Origin: Streptosporangiaceae bacterium
Lineage (GTDB): Bacteria > Actinomycetota > Actinomycetes > Streptosporangiales > Streptosporangiaceae
Direction: 5' to 3'
Length of the DNA: 54,562 nt
NCBI GenBank assembly: GCA_019245115.1
Contig: JAFARZ010000165.1
Location: forward strand, 1-54,562
The position numbers and the translations under genes are program-made. Positions 17,510-25,746 of this stretch are shown here, piece by piece. The notes under the pieces were generated by a model. That model was not told the DNA's origin. It searched no databases and saw only the letters and a program-made list of their open reading frames with translations. Position 1 is the first letter of the stretch, and each line of letters starts with the position of its first letter.

Positions 17510-18138
17510 TCCGGGTGCTGCTCGCCGACGATCATCCGGTGGTCCGGGCCGGCCTGCGGGGCATGCTCGCCACGGAAGGCGATATCGAGGTCTCGGGCGA
17601 GGCGGGCTCGGGGCCAGAGGCCGTCGCGGTGGCCCGGACAGGGGGATACGACGTCATCCTGATGGATCTGCGGATGCCAGGCGGGGACGGCGTGACCGCG
17701 ACCAGAGACATCCTCTCGGCCGGATCCGCCGCCCGGGTGCTCGTGCTGACCACCTACGAGACCGATGCCGACATCCTCCGGGCCGTGGAAGCGGGCGCCA
17801 CCGGTTACCTGCTCAAGGACGCCACCCCGGGCGAACTGGCCAACGCGATACGCGCCGCCGCGCGCGGCGAGACCGCGCTCGCGCCGTCGGTCGCCGAGCG
17901 CCTGGTGTCACACGTGCGCCGCCCGCAGCGCGAATCGCTGTCCGTCCGGGAAACCGAGGTCCTGGCCCACGTGGCGCGCGGCGCCACCAACGCCGAGATC
18001 GGCCGTCGGCTCCACATCAGTGAGGCCACGGTGAAGACTCACCTGCTCCGTGCGTTCGGCAAGCTCGGGGTCTCCGATCGCACGGCGGCGGTCACCATCG
18101 CCCTGGAACGCGGGATCCTCCCGCCCGTGGGCGGCTAA
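17506..18138 (+). CDS. NarL/LuxR-type response regulator
   Basis: The 210-aa protein has a receiver domain with phospho-acceptor D54 (VILMDLRMPGGDG), acidic pair DD at residues 9-10, the conserved Thr (LTTYE) and Lys (LLKDA), followed by a LuxR helix-turn-helix (about residues 145-205, LSVRETEVLAHVARGATNAEIGRRL and SEATVKTHL). The ATG overlaps the kinase stop. It is the partner of the upstream kinase and in this family usually controls an adjoining ABC exporter; here the exporter is reduced to a fragment. Confidence 0.93.
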   Translation: MIRVLLADDHPVVRAGLRGMLATEGDIEVSGEAGSGPEAVAVARTGGYDVILMDLRMPGGDGVTATRDILSAGSAARVLVLTTYETDADILRAVEAGATGYLLKDATPGELANAIRAAARGETALAPSVAERLVSHVRRPQRESLSVRETEVLAHVARGATNAEIGRRLHISEATVKTHLLRAFGKLGVSDRTAAVTIALERGILPPVGG

Positions 18139-18148
18139 TTCACTGGCT

Positions 18149-18171
18149 TATATACGCGTAACCCGTATATA
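18149..18171. promoter_or_regulatory. PadR-type operator overlapping a leaderless promoter
   Basis: Perfect inverted repeat TATATACG (18149-18156) / CGTATATA (18164-18171) with a 7-nt spacer. Its right arm overlaps a good -10 hexamer TATAGT (18168-18173), 6 bases before the ATG at 18180, so the transcript is probably leaderless and repressed by the gene product. Confidence 0.6.
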
Positions 18172-18179
18172 GTTCATGC

Positions 18180-18521
18180 ATGAGCGATCAACCGTTGCGG
18201 GAACCGGCCTTCCTGGTGCTCACCGCACTGGCCGGAGGCCCGCTGCACGGGTACAGCATCGTGGAAGACGTGCTGCGGATCTCGGACGGGCGGGTCAAGC
18301 TGCACACCGGCACGCTGTACGCGGTGCTCGACCGCCTGCGTGAGGCAGGGCTGATCGAGGTCGAGCGCGAAGAGATCGTGGACTCCCGGCTGCGCCGTTA
18401 CTACCGGCTGAGCACGGCCGGAGCGGAACGGCTGGCCGCCGAGGCCGACCGGATGCAGCGCAACGCCAGCGCGGCGACGCTGCGTCTGCGCCGGCTGCGA
18501 CCAGAGGCAGGCACAATATGA
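18180..18521 (+). CDS. PadR-family transcriptional regulator
   Basis: The 113-aa protein is a compact PadR winged helix: EPAFLVLTALAGGPLHGYSIVEDVLRIS, the conserved LHTGTLYAVLDRLREAGLIEVE recognition region, then RRYYRLSTAGAERLAAE. PadR proteins are small dimeric repressors, often of transporter genes. An operator-like inverted repeat lies immediately upstream. The stop overlaps the ATG of the next gene (ATGA), as is usual for PadR genes coupled to a membrane protein gene. Confidence 0.93.
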   Translation: MSDQPLREPAFLVLTALAGGPLHGYSIVEDVLRISDGRVKLHTGTLYAVLDRLREAGLIEVEREEIVDSRLRRYYRLSTAGAERLAAEADRMQRNASAATLRLRRLRPEAGTI

Positions 18522-19039
18522 GGTGGCGAGGGCCGCGGAACCAGCGGCTGGCCGGGGAGATCCTCGAGCGGCGTTATCGTCGGCTGCTCGCCCTTTATCC
18601 GTCCGACTACCGGGCCGCCTACGCCGACGAGATGCTGGGCGTCGCGCTGGCGCGGTCTGGTTTTCGCGCTGGTCATAGCCGCGTCGGCCGTCATTGCGGT
18701 GCGTGGCGAAGGCAGGCAGCCGTCGTGGCGGCTGATCACGGCGGTCGCGATCGCAGGGGCCGCGTCGGCTGGGGCGCGATGCTGATGGCGATCGGCCGCT
18801 GCCGTCCGGAGGTGCGTCGCCGGGTCGTGGTTCTGCTGCTGCCGACCGCGGCAACGGCTGCGCTTGTGACCTGGACGTTCGGCGGGTTCCTCGCGTCCAG
18901 CCCGCGCTTCGTCAATCCGGTGGCACTGAACGAGGCGCAGTGGACGGCGCTGGCCCTCGTTCCCGTCGCGGTGTTCACGGGCGGTCTGTTCTGGCTGCGT
19001 CGTTACGAGCGGTTCCTGAGCGCGCTGTCCGCGAAGTGA
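18518..19039 (+). pseudogene. Decayed PadR-associated membrane protein gene
   Basis: The reading frame starts with RRLLALYPSDYRAAYADEMLGV, the usual opening of membrane proteins encoded after actinobacterial PadR genes. After about residue 45 (18650) the open frame turns into Arg/Gly-rich nonsense, while another frame there encodes a clear membrane segment (GLVFALVIAASAVIAV) that ends at a stop near 18783. The first frame then resumes as membrane protein (VVVLLLPTAATAALVTWTF and WTALALVPVAVFTGGLFWL). Two frame disruptions, and probably a deletion of the central domain, are needed to explain this. The open frame could still yield a 173-aa product, but I consider it a pseudogene. Confidence 0.65.
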
Positions 19040-19718
19040 TGGCCGCTAGGCCGCGGTCGGTGTCGGTCAGGTCGGCGAGCACCACATGCGCGCCGGCCTC
19101 GGCCAGCGCGACCGCCGGGTAGCTCCCGGTCGCGACACCCACCACCCGCGCGCCGGTGGCCAGCGCCGCCTCCACATCCAGCGGCGTATCCCCGACCAGC
19201 ACCGTAGCCTCCCCGGAAAAATCCCGCCCGTACACCCCTTTAGCGGCACGCCTGGCCACATCCACCAGCTCCGCGCGCACCTCGTGCACGTCCCCGTAGG
19301 CGCCGGCGTCGAAGTCCAGATACGCGTCCAGCCCGGCAGCTCGCAACTTCAGCTCTGCCAGAATCCTGATATTTCCGGTAAGCGCGGATTGATGCAGGCG
19401 AGCCGACGCGAGCGCCGCGAGTGCATCGGATGCGCCGGGCAGCGCAAGTACCTGGGCCGGTGGCGATCGGCGGAGCGCAGCGACGTGCCGGGCAAGTCCG
19501 GCCAGGAAGGCGTCCACGTGAGCGCGTGGCTCAGCGATGCCGGCCAGAGCCAGCGTGTCCAGCGCGATAGCACGATCGGTCCTGCCCGCCTTTGGCGCCA
19601 CCGTGGTCAGCTCGCGTCCGTACAGCTCGAGGAACACGTCGCGGTACAGCTGCGTCCCCAGCCCGTTGGCGTTGACGAGCGTATAGTCGACGTCCCACAG
19701 GACCAGCAGTTCCGGCAC
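18975..19718 (-). CDS. HAD-superfamily hydrolase (phosphoglycolate phosphatase-like)
   Basis: The 247-aa protein, starting at GTG 19718, has HAD motif I DVDYT (nucleophile Asp and acid/base Asp), motif II TGN and motif IV GDTPLDVEAAL, with a helical cap between about residues 20 and 85. It is likely a small-molecule phosphatase; the substrate is unknown. Its 3' end overlaps the decayed membrane gene on the other strand by 65 bp. The GTG lies about 110 bp from the divergent dnaG. Confidence 0.88.
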   Translation of the reverse strand: MPELLVLWDVDYTLVNANGLGTQLYRDVFLELYGRELTTVAPKAGRTDRAIALDTLALAGIAEPRAHVDAFLAGLARHVAALRRSPPAQVLALPGASDALAALASARLHQSALTGNIRILAELKLRAAGLDAYLDFDAGAYGDVHEVRAELVDVARRAAKGVYGRDFSGEATVLVGDTPLDVEAALATGARVVGVATGSYPAVALAEAGAHVVLADLTDTDRGLAAITSRTARSGTARNDAARTDRP

Positions 19719-19743
19719 GGGCCAAGGCTACGAGAGGACTAGA

Positions 19744-19792
19744 CTCCCGAGGACGGGAGGCTCTGCTGGCTCGCGGGGGGACGACCCCCCGC
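19744..19792. repeat. Two adjacent GC hairpins between HAD gene and dnaG
   Basis: CTCCCG (19744-19749) pairs with CGGGAG (19754-19759) around AGGA; GCGGGGGG (19773-19780) pairs with CCCCCCGC (19785-19792) around ACGA. Because the flanking genes diverge, these are unlikely to be terminators; they fit the recurring GC hairpin family of this window. Confidence 0.55.
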
Positions 19793-19828
19793 ACCCCCCG
19801 ATGAATGAGTCTGAGCGCGGAGGTGATC

Positions 19829-21766
19829 ATGGCTGGGCGTATCCGCGACGAGGACATTGCCGCAGTCCGGGAGCGGTCTCCGGTCGACGAAGTCATCGGG
19901 GAATACCTGCATCTGAGGAGCGCGGGCGGCGGCTCGGTCAAGGGCCTCTGCCCGTTCCACGACGAGAAGACACCCTCGTTCAACGTCACACCGTCGCGCG
20001 GCCTGTGGTACTGCCACGGCTGCGGCGAGGGCGGTGACGTCATCAAGTTCGTGCAGAAGATCGACGCGCTGAGCTTTATCGAGGCGGTGGAAAAGCTGGC
20101 CGCGCGGGCCGGTATCGAGCTGCGATACGAGCAGGGCGGCTACGTGCCTGGGCAGGAACAGAGCCAGCGCCGCCGGCTGATCGACGCCCATCGCATCGCT
20201 ACCGTCTTCTTCACCGAACAGCTGCGCGGCCCGGCCGCCGAGCAGGCACGCAAGTTCCTCGCCGAGCGCGGATTCGAGGACGCGGACGCGGAGCGGTTCG
20301 GGGTCGGTTACTCGCCGGCCTCGTGGGAGGACCTGACCAGGCACCTGCGGGGGCGCGGCTTCACCGACGCGGAACTGCTCGCCTCCGGCCTGGCCACCCA
20401 GGGGCGGCGCGGCGCGATGGACCGGTTCCGCGGCCGGCTGATGTGGCCGATCAGGGATCTGTCCGGAGACGTCATCGCGTTCGGCGCGCGCAAGCTCAAC
20501 CCGGACGACGACGGCCCCAAATACCTCAACACGCCAGAAACCCCGCTGTTCCGGAAGTCGACCGTGCTGTACGGCGCCGACCTGGCCAAACGAGAGATCG
20601 CGCACCGGCGGCAGGCGGTCATCGTCGAGGGTTACACCGACGTGATGGCCTGCCACCTGGCCGGGGTGCCGACCGCCGTGGCGACGTGCGGCACGTCGTT
20701 CGGCGAAGACCACATCAAGGTCCTGCGCAGGCTGATCATGGACACCGAGGGGTCGACGGGGGAGGTGATCTTCACCTTCGACGGTGACGCGGCCGGACAG
20801 CGCGCGGCGCTGCGGGCGTTCAGCATGGAAGAGAAGTTCGTCACCCAGACCTTCGTCACAGTCCAGCCCGACGGGCTCGACCCGTGCGACGTGCGGCTCG
20901 CGCACGGCGACGCGGCGGTCCGTGATCTCATCGCCCGCCGGGTCCCGCTGTTCGAGTTCGCCATCCGCGGCGTGCTGACCAGGCACAACCTGGACACCAC
21001 CGAGGGGCAGCTCGCCGCGCTCGACGAGGCCGCCCAGATCGTGGCGAAGATCAAGGACAAAGGGCTCCGTATCAGGTACGCGGCCAACCTCGATCGCTGG
21101 CTCGGCATGATGGACGAGGACTTCGTGCTGGCCCGGGTCCGTGAGCACGCCGGCGACCGGGGGGGACTCGGGGGGACGGCGTCCCCCCGGAAGCGGGGGG
21201 GACGCCCCCCCGGGGGAGGCACTGCCTGGGACGCCGGGCCTGGGCCGGAGCACGAGGCGGTGGGGAGTAACCACAGTACGTTCGTGCAAAATGGTTCTGA
21301 TCCTGTGGTGAGGGTTGAGCGGGAAGCGCTGAAGCTGGCTGTGCAGCGGCCCGGCCTGTGCGGGCCCGAGTTCGACGCACTGGGCGCGGAGGCGTTCACC
21401 GCTCCCGCGCACGGCGCCATGTTCGCGATGATCATGGGGTGCGGCGGGACCGCGGCCGCGGGCAGTCCGCGCGACTGGGCCGCGCGGCTGCTGGAAGCGA
21501 CGCCGAACGAGCGAGCGCGGGCCTTCGTCACCGGGCTCGCCGTGGAGGCGTTGCAGATCCCGGGAGAGCCGGACGCCAAGTACGCGGACGTCGTCCTGGC
21601 GCGAGTGGGCGAACTCGCGGTCAGCCGGGAGATCGCCGCGGTGAAGGCGCGGCTGCAGCGGATGAACCCCGTCGAGGAGCAGGCGGCGTACAACCGGCTG
21701 TTCGGTGATCTGGTGGGACTGGAGCGACGGAGGAAGGCGCTACTGGAACGAGCCACTGGCGCGTGA
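19829..21766 (+). CDS. dnaG: DNA primase
   Basis: DnaG makes RNA primers for replication. The ATG at 19829 follows GGAGGT (19819-19824); an in-frame TTG at 19805 would add eight residues. The 645-aa protein has the CHC2 zinc finger (C41, H44, C62, C65), the primase core with LIDAHRIATVFF and FGARKLNPDDDGPKYLNTPET, and the TOPRIM domain with EGYTDVMACH and FTFDGDAAGQ. The C-terminal helicase-interaction domain follows. Between about residues 445 and 485 lies a Gly/Arg/Pro-rich linker encoded by GC hairpins (21161-21217), absent from normal primases. Confidence 0.96.
   Translation: MAGRIRDEDIAAVRERSPVDEVIGEYLHLRSAGGGSVKGLCPFHDEKTPSFNVTPSRGLWYCHGCGEGGDVIKFVQKIDALSFIEAVEKLAARAGIELRYEQGGYVPGQEQSQRRRLIDAHRIATVFFTEQLRGPAAEQARKFLAERGFEDADAERFGVGYSPASWEDLTRHLRGRGFTDAELLASGLATQGRRGAMDRFRGRLMWPIRDLSGDVIAFGARKLNPDDDGPKYLNTPETPLFRKSTVLYGADLAKREIAHRRQAVIVEGYTDVMACHLAGVPTAVATCGTSFGEDHIKVLRRLIMDTEGSTGEVIFTFDGDAAGQRAALRAFSMEEKFVTQTFVTVQPDGLDPCDVRLAHGDAAVRDLIARRVPLFEFAIRGVLTRHNLDTTEGQLAALDEAAQIVAKIKDKGLRIRYAANLDRWLGMMDEDFVLARVREHAGDRGGLGGTASPRKRGGRPPGGGTAWDAGPGPEHEAVGSNHSTFVQNGSDPVVRVEREALKLAVQRPGLCGPEFDALGAEAFTAPAHGAMFAMIMGCGGTAAAGSPRDWAARLLEATPNERARAFVTGLAVEALQIPGEPDAKYADVVLARVGELAVSREIAAVKARLQRMNPVEEQAAYNRLFGDLVGLERRRKALLERATGA
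21161..21217. repeat. GC hairpin pair inserted within dnaG coding sequence
   Basis: Two hairpins occur in tandem: CGGGGGGAC/GTCCCCCCG (21169-21177 with 21181-21189) and CGGGGGGG/CCCCCCCG (21194-21201 with 21205-21212). They encode a Gly/Arg/Pro-rich stretch in frame and look like copies of the extragenic hairpin family placed in an inter-domain linker. Confidence 0.6.
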
Positions 21767-21852
21767 CTATAGCAGCCTGCGCTGGTCTGGTTAAGTAGCG
21801 GCGGGGTAACAAAATTAGGTCCCCCGTAACATACCGTCGGTGACGCAGACTG

Positions 21853-23031
21853 GTGAGCGTGACCCTCACCGTACTGACGAGCAAAGCGGCTAAGACGGCG
21901 GATCAGCTAACAGATCTCGTGTCAAAGGGACGGGAACGGGGTTCGGTGACCATGGCCGACGTCATGGTCGCCCTTGATAATGCCGACCTGCCTCCAGAGG
22001 CTCTGGAGGCGGCGGTACGGGCTCTCGCTGACGAGGGCGTCGAAGTACTTGACGTGCCGCAGGAGGACGAGGTCGAGGTCGAGGTCCAGCGGCGCGGCGA
22101 GATCGACACCAGTAGACGAGCCACCACCAGCGACCTGGTGCGGATATACCTCAGGGAGATCGGGCGCGTCCCGCTGCTCACCGCCGAGGACGAGGTCGAG
22201 CTGGCCAAGTGCATCGAGGCGGGCCTGTTCGCCGACGACATACTGTCCGGCGGCTTCGAGTTCCCCGGCCGGTGCGTGCGTGCCGAGCTCGAGTTGCTGA
22301 TCGAGGAGGGGGTCCGCGCCAAGCAGCGGCTGATCGAGGCCAACCTCCGGCTGGTCGTGTCCATCGCCAAGCGATATATCGGCCGCGGGCTGGTATTCCT
22401 CGACCTTATCCAGGAAGGCAATCTCGGCCTCATCCGCGCGGTGGAGAAGTTCGACTACACGCGCGGCTACAAGTTCTCCACGTACGCGACGTGGTGGATC
22501 CGGCAGGCGATCACGCGGGCGATCGCCGACCAGGCGCGGACCATCCGCGTGCCGGTGCACATGGTCGAGACGATCAACAAGCTGGCCCGGGTGCAGCGGC
22601 AACTGCACCAGGAACTGGGGCGCGAGGCGTCGGTCGACGAGATCGCCGCGGAGATGGGACTGGAGCCCGAGAGGGTCGCGGAGATCCAGCGGATCGCCCA
22701 GGAGCCGGTATCCCTGCAGTCCCCGATCGGCGAAGAAGAGTCCGATCTCGGGGACTTCATCGAAGACGCGGATGCCGTGGTGCCCATCGAGGCCGCGGCG
22801 TTCATCATGTTGCAAGACCAGCTCGAGCGGGTGCTCTGCGAACTGGCCGAACGTGAGCAGCGGATCATCCAGTTGCGGTTCGGGCTGACCGACGGGCACC
22901 CGAGGACACTGGAGGAAGTAGGCCGGGAGTTCGGCGTGACCCGGGAGAGGATCCGGCAGATCGAGTCCAAGACCCTGGCCAAGCTCCGCCATCCGTCCCG
23001 TGCCCAGATGCTGCGGGAGTTCCTCGACTAA
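21853..23031 (+). CDS. rpoD: RNA polymerase sigma factor, RpoD/HrdB type
   Basis: The 392-aa sigma-70 factor begins at GTG 21853. A short region 1.1-like N-terminus (residues 1-90, including an acidic stretch EDEVEVEVQ) is followed by region 1.2 ([16 protein letters not shown]), region 2 with [20 protein letters not shown] and the -10 recognition helix [20 protein letters not shown], region 3, and region 4 with the helix-turn-helix [20 protein letters not shown]. Placement after dnaG matches the classic macromolecular synthesis order. It could be the principal sigma factor or a closely related Hrd-type paralogue; length is on the short side for HrdB. Its stop overlaps the convergent gene by four bases. 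Confidence 0.93.
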   Translation: MSVTLTVLTSKAAKTADQLTDLVSKGRERGSVTMADVMVALDNADLPPEALEAAVRALADEGVEVLDVPQEDEVEVEVQRRGEIDTSRRATTSDLVRIYLREIGRVPLLTAEDEVELAKCIEAGLFADDILSGGFEFPGRCVRAELELLIEEGVRAKQRLIEANLRLVVSIAKRYIGRGLVFLDLIQEGNLGLIRAVEKFDYTRGYKFSTYATWWIRQAITRAIADQARTIRVPVHMVETINKLARVQRQLHQELGREASVDEIAAEMGLEPERVAEIQRIAQEPVSLQSPIGEEESDLGDFIEDADAVVPIEAAAFIMLQDQLERVLCELAEREQRIIQLRFGLTDGHPRTLEEVGREFGVTRERIRQIESKTLAKLRHPSRAQMLREFLD

Positions 23032-23405
23032 GTTCCCATGGTTCCCGCTCCGCCCGGTCGCGTGCCGTTCACTGTGACATGCTCGGCGTCGTAGTTCCCG
23101 TTGTGGCCCCTGGCGAGCTGGCTGCGGACCTTCTCGGCGCTGTTCTTCACCTTGTCCGCGCTGTTCCTGGCGGTCTCGGTGAGCTTCGGCAGCCGTTGCG
23201 TCGCCTGCTGCGTGGCCTGCTGAGCCGCTGCCTTGGTCAGCTCACCAGCCTTCTGCCCGGCGGTCCGCGCGGCCTTCCGCACGGCGGGATTCTCGGCTAC
23301 CTTCTGTGCATATTTAACGAACTGATCGTAACGCTCACGCCCAGCTCGTGCGCCAGCCAGCAGGCCGAGAGCGAACCCCGTCAGGAACGCGACACGATAT
23401 CGCAT
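23028..23405 (-). CDS. YtxH-like small envelope protein
   Basis: The 125-aa product has one N-terminal hydrophobic segment ([18 protein letters not shown]) followed by a long Ala/Lys/Gln-rich helical region with heptad-like spacing ([27 protein letters not shown]) and a polar tail. This is the pattern of YtxH/apolipophorin-like general stress proteins. The start ATG at 23405 is preceded by GAGAGGAG. Function is not established. Confidence 0.75.
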   Translation of the reverse strand: MRYRVAFLTGFALGLLAGARAGRERYDQFVKYAQKVAENPAVRKAARTAGQKAGELTKAAAQQATQQATQRLPKLTETARNSADKVKNSAEKVRSQLARGHNGNYDAEHVTVNGTRPGGAGTMGT

Positions 23406-23560
23406 ATGGCACTCCTCTCAGATGCGCGTCCATGTCATCTGCTTGCATGAACTTTCCCCCTGTAGGCGAGCGTACTCATTTTCCGGCGAGCGCTGAGAGA
23501 TGGAGCCGGCCGGCGGATGTCACGTCTGGCCCCTGGGTGCGCTACCCTTATGCGGGTCGA

Positions 23561-23633
23561 TCCCGCGTAGCTCAATCGGCAGAGCGTCCGGCTGTTAACC
23601 GGCAGGTTATAGGTTCGAGTCCTATCGCGGGAG
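23561..23633 (+). tRNA. tRNA-Asn (anticodon GTT)
   Basis: A complete cloverleaf: acceptor TCCCGCG pairs with CGCGGGA (23626-23632), D-arm GCTC...GAGC, anticodon loop CTGTTAA with GTT at 23594-23596, T-arm ATAGG/CCTAT around TTCGAGT, discriminator G. CCA is not encoded. The top anticodon-stem pair is a T-C mismatch. Confidence 0.96.
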
Positions 23634-23745
23634 CTTTCTGATCTGGCCCGCTTTATCGGCGCTTGGCGTAGCGTTCCGGCAGGGTGCGCATGATCGTGGG
23701 TTGCTCCTTATGTGCCGCTGTGCGGAATTTCGCTAGATTACCGGT

Positions 23746-24927
23746 ATGTCTTCCTCCCCGCACGGCGAGAGCGCGGCCCGCTGGCTCGACGGCAAGCAGC
23801 GTGTGATGGAAGAGCGGATCGCGAGCCTGGTCGAGGTGAACTCGTTCACCGATAACGTGGACGGGGGGAGGCGGGTGGGGAGCATGCTCCGCGAGCTGTT
23901 CGCGATCAGCGGGCTCACGTCGCGTCTGAAGCCGAGCGCGCGCTACGCCGATCACCTCCTGTTCGCCTCACGCTCAGCGGCGTCGGCCGGGCCCCGTCCC
24001 GTCGCGCTGGTCGGCCATCTCGACACCGTGTTCCCGCCCGGCTCGTTCGAGGGGTTCCGGCGTGACGGAGATCTCGCGCGCGGGCCCGGTGTCCTGGACA
24101 TGAAGGGAGGGCTCGTAGTCGTCGCGTTCGCCGTGCAAGCGCTAGCGGAGACCGCCGGACTCGACGCCGTGGCGCCGCTGCGGATCGCGATCGTGGCCGA
24201 TGAGGAGGTCGGGTCGCCAGAAGGGCAGGGCGTCATCCGTGACTGGATCGCGGGGGCCGGCTCCGCGCTCGTCTTCGAGGCAGGCCGGACCGAGCCGCCT
24301 GACGCGATCATCACGCGCCGGAAGGGGACCGGAGGGATGACCGCGCGCGCGTCCGGCAAGGCTGCTCACGCCGGGAACAACCATAAGGACGGGGTGAACG
24401 CGCTGTGGGCCATCGCGCGCTTCACTGACCGCATCCAGCAGCTCAGCGATTACGACCGGGGGGTGACGGTAAATGTCGGGAAGATCACCGGGGGTCAGGG
24501 GAAGAACACGGTCCCGGACGAGGCCGAAGCCGTGATCGACATCCGCTTCTGCACGCGTGCCGACGCGGACGCCTTGGTCGCCGCGATTGGCCGCGCGGCG
24601 GACGAGGCGGCGACCTCCGTGCCCGGGTCGCGCATCACGATCGGAGGAGGGGTCGCGCGGTTGCCGCTCGAGCGGACCGAGGCGAGCGGTGAGCTGATGC
24701 GCGCGTATGCTGCCTGCGCCCGCGCGTCCGGTCTCGGCGGAGACGAAGCGCCGCTCATCGGCGGAGGGAGTGACGCGAGCACATCGTCGGCGATGGGGAT
24801 CGCGTCGATCGACGGGCTCGGTCCGCGCGGCGCCGGGTTCCACACCAAGCAGGAGCGGATCGAGGTGGCCACACTCGTCCCCAAAGCTCAGGCTCTCGCG
24901 CGCTTCCTCGCATCACGCCCGGCCTAG
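23746..24927 (+). CDS. M20-family metallopeptidase (carboxypeptidase G2-like)
   Basis: The 393-aa protein shows the M20 two-metal site: GHLDTVFPPG (His and Asp ligand), the bridging Asp in GVLDMKGGL, the catalytic Glu and metal ligand in ADEEVGSPEG, and the dimerisation-domain segment GKAAHAGNNHKDGVNAL. The order and motifs resemble glutamate carboxypeptidase G2. No signal peptide is visible, so it is probably cytoplasmic and cleaves an amino-acid amide or dipeptide. It begins about 110 bp after the tRNA gene. Confidence 0.9.
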   Translation: MSSSPHGESAARWLDGKQRVMEERIASLVEVNSFTDNVDGGRRVGSMLRELFAISGLTSRLKPSARYADHLLFASRSAASAGPRPVALVGHLDTVFPPGSFEGFRRDGDLARGPGVLDMKGGLVVVAFAVQALAETAGLDAVAPLRIAIVADEEVGSPEGQGVIRDWIAGAGSALVFEAGRTEPPDAIITRRKGTGGMTARASGKAAHAGNNHKDGVNALWAIARFTDRIQQLSDYDRGVTVNVGKITGGQGKNTVPDEAEAVIDIRFCTRADADALVAAIGRAADEAATSVPGSRITIGGGVARLPLERTEASGELMRAYAACARASGLGGDEAPLIGGGSDASTSSAMGIASIDGLGPRGAGFHTKQERIEVATLVPKAQALARFLASRPA

Positions 24928-25059
24928 GCGGACCATTAACGACGCCGACCCGAGTCGTCGCATCGGTTTGACACAGCTGATCACGCATCCATCGTGCGGG
25001 GCGCACACCCTTGTTGTCAATAAAACCTACCGATAAAGCATGATATTGTGCCAGTATTC

Positions 25060-25074
25060 CGATCTTAAAGATCG
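25060..25074. promoter_or_regulatory. 7-bp inverted repeat upstream of flavoprotein pair, candidate operator
   Basis: CGATCTT (25060-25066) and AAGATCG (25068-25074) form a perfect palindrome about one central base, 48 bp before the start of the flavoprotein gene, in an AT-rich stretch. Confidence 0.4.
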
Positions 25075-25122
25075 ATATATGGAACGGCTGTGGTTCTACG
25101 TCTGCGGAACGGAGCTACCGGC

Positions 25123-25746
25123 ATGCACCTGGCGGTCGCGCTCGATGACACGGGCTGGCATCCCGCCGGCAGCCATATCGAGTTCAGTTCCTTCGCGCAC
25201 ATGGCCCAGACCGCGGAACGGGCCAAGTTCGACTTCCTGTTCCTCGCCGAGGGGCTTCGGCTGCGCGAGCAGAACGGCAAGATCTACGACCTCGACGTGA
25301 TGGGCCGTCCCGACACGTTCACGGTGCTGGCCGCCAGGTACGACCGGGCCCGGACGTTCCTGGCCACCGCGTTCGAGCTGTTCGATTCCTGGCACGGCGA
25401 TGAGATCGTGGCCGACAAGGCGTCTGGCGTCTTCCTGGCCGACGCCTCGGCCGGCCGTTCGTTCCATAAGGATCTTTTCTTTGACATCAATGGCCGGTTC
25501 AACGTCGCGGCGCAGTGGCGGGCGCTGGCAGCGGAACGGCGGCTGTCGATCCGCGAGCTGATCATCGAGGTCACCGGCCGCCAGACATTCGTGGGCTCGC
25601 CGGCCACCGTCGCTGCGGCGATCAACGACCTGGTACAGGCCGATGCCAGCGACGGGTTCATCCTCGTCCCCCACATCACCCCCGGCGGCCTCGACGAATT
25701 CGCCGGCAGCACGCTACGCGAGCACCTCGGCCTGGCCCCGCTATGA
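25123..25746 (+). pseudogene. Internally deleted NtaA/SnaA-type flavin monooxygenase
   Basis: From ATG 25123 (GGAG at 25110-25113) the frame gives 207 aa that match, in pieces, FMN-dependent monooxygenases of the luciferase family normally about 430 aa long. Visible pieces are the N-terminus (MHLAVALDDTGWHP, AERAKFDFLFLAEG), a middle piece (ELFDSWHGDEIVADKASGVFLAD) and the C-terminus (GSPATVAAAINDLVQ, GFILVPHITPGGLDEF). The segments that should join them, including most of the central barrel, are absent without breaking the frame. I consider it a non-functional remnant; it could be read as a short CDS. Its stop overlaps the next start (ATGA). Confidence 0.65.

Noticed and set aside
19739..21412. 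A 557-codon frame antisense to dnaG.
   Set aside because: Same reason: antisense shadow in GC-rich coding DNA.
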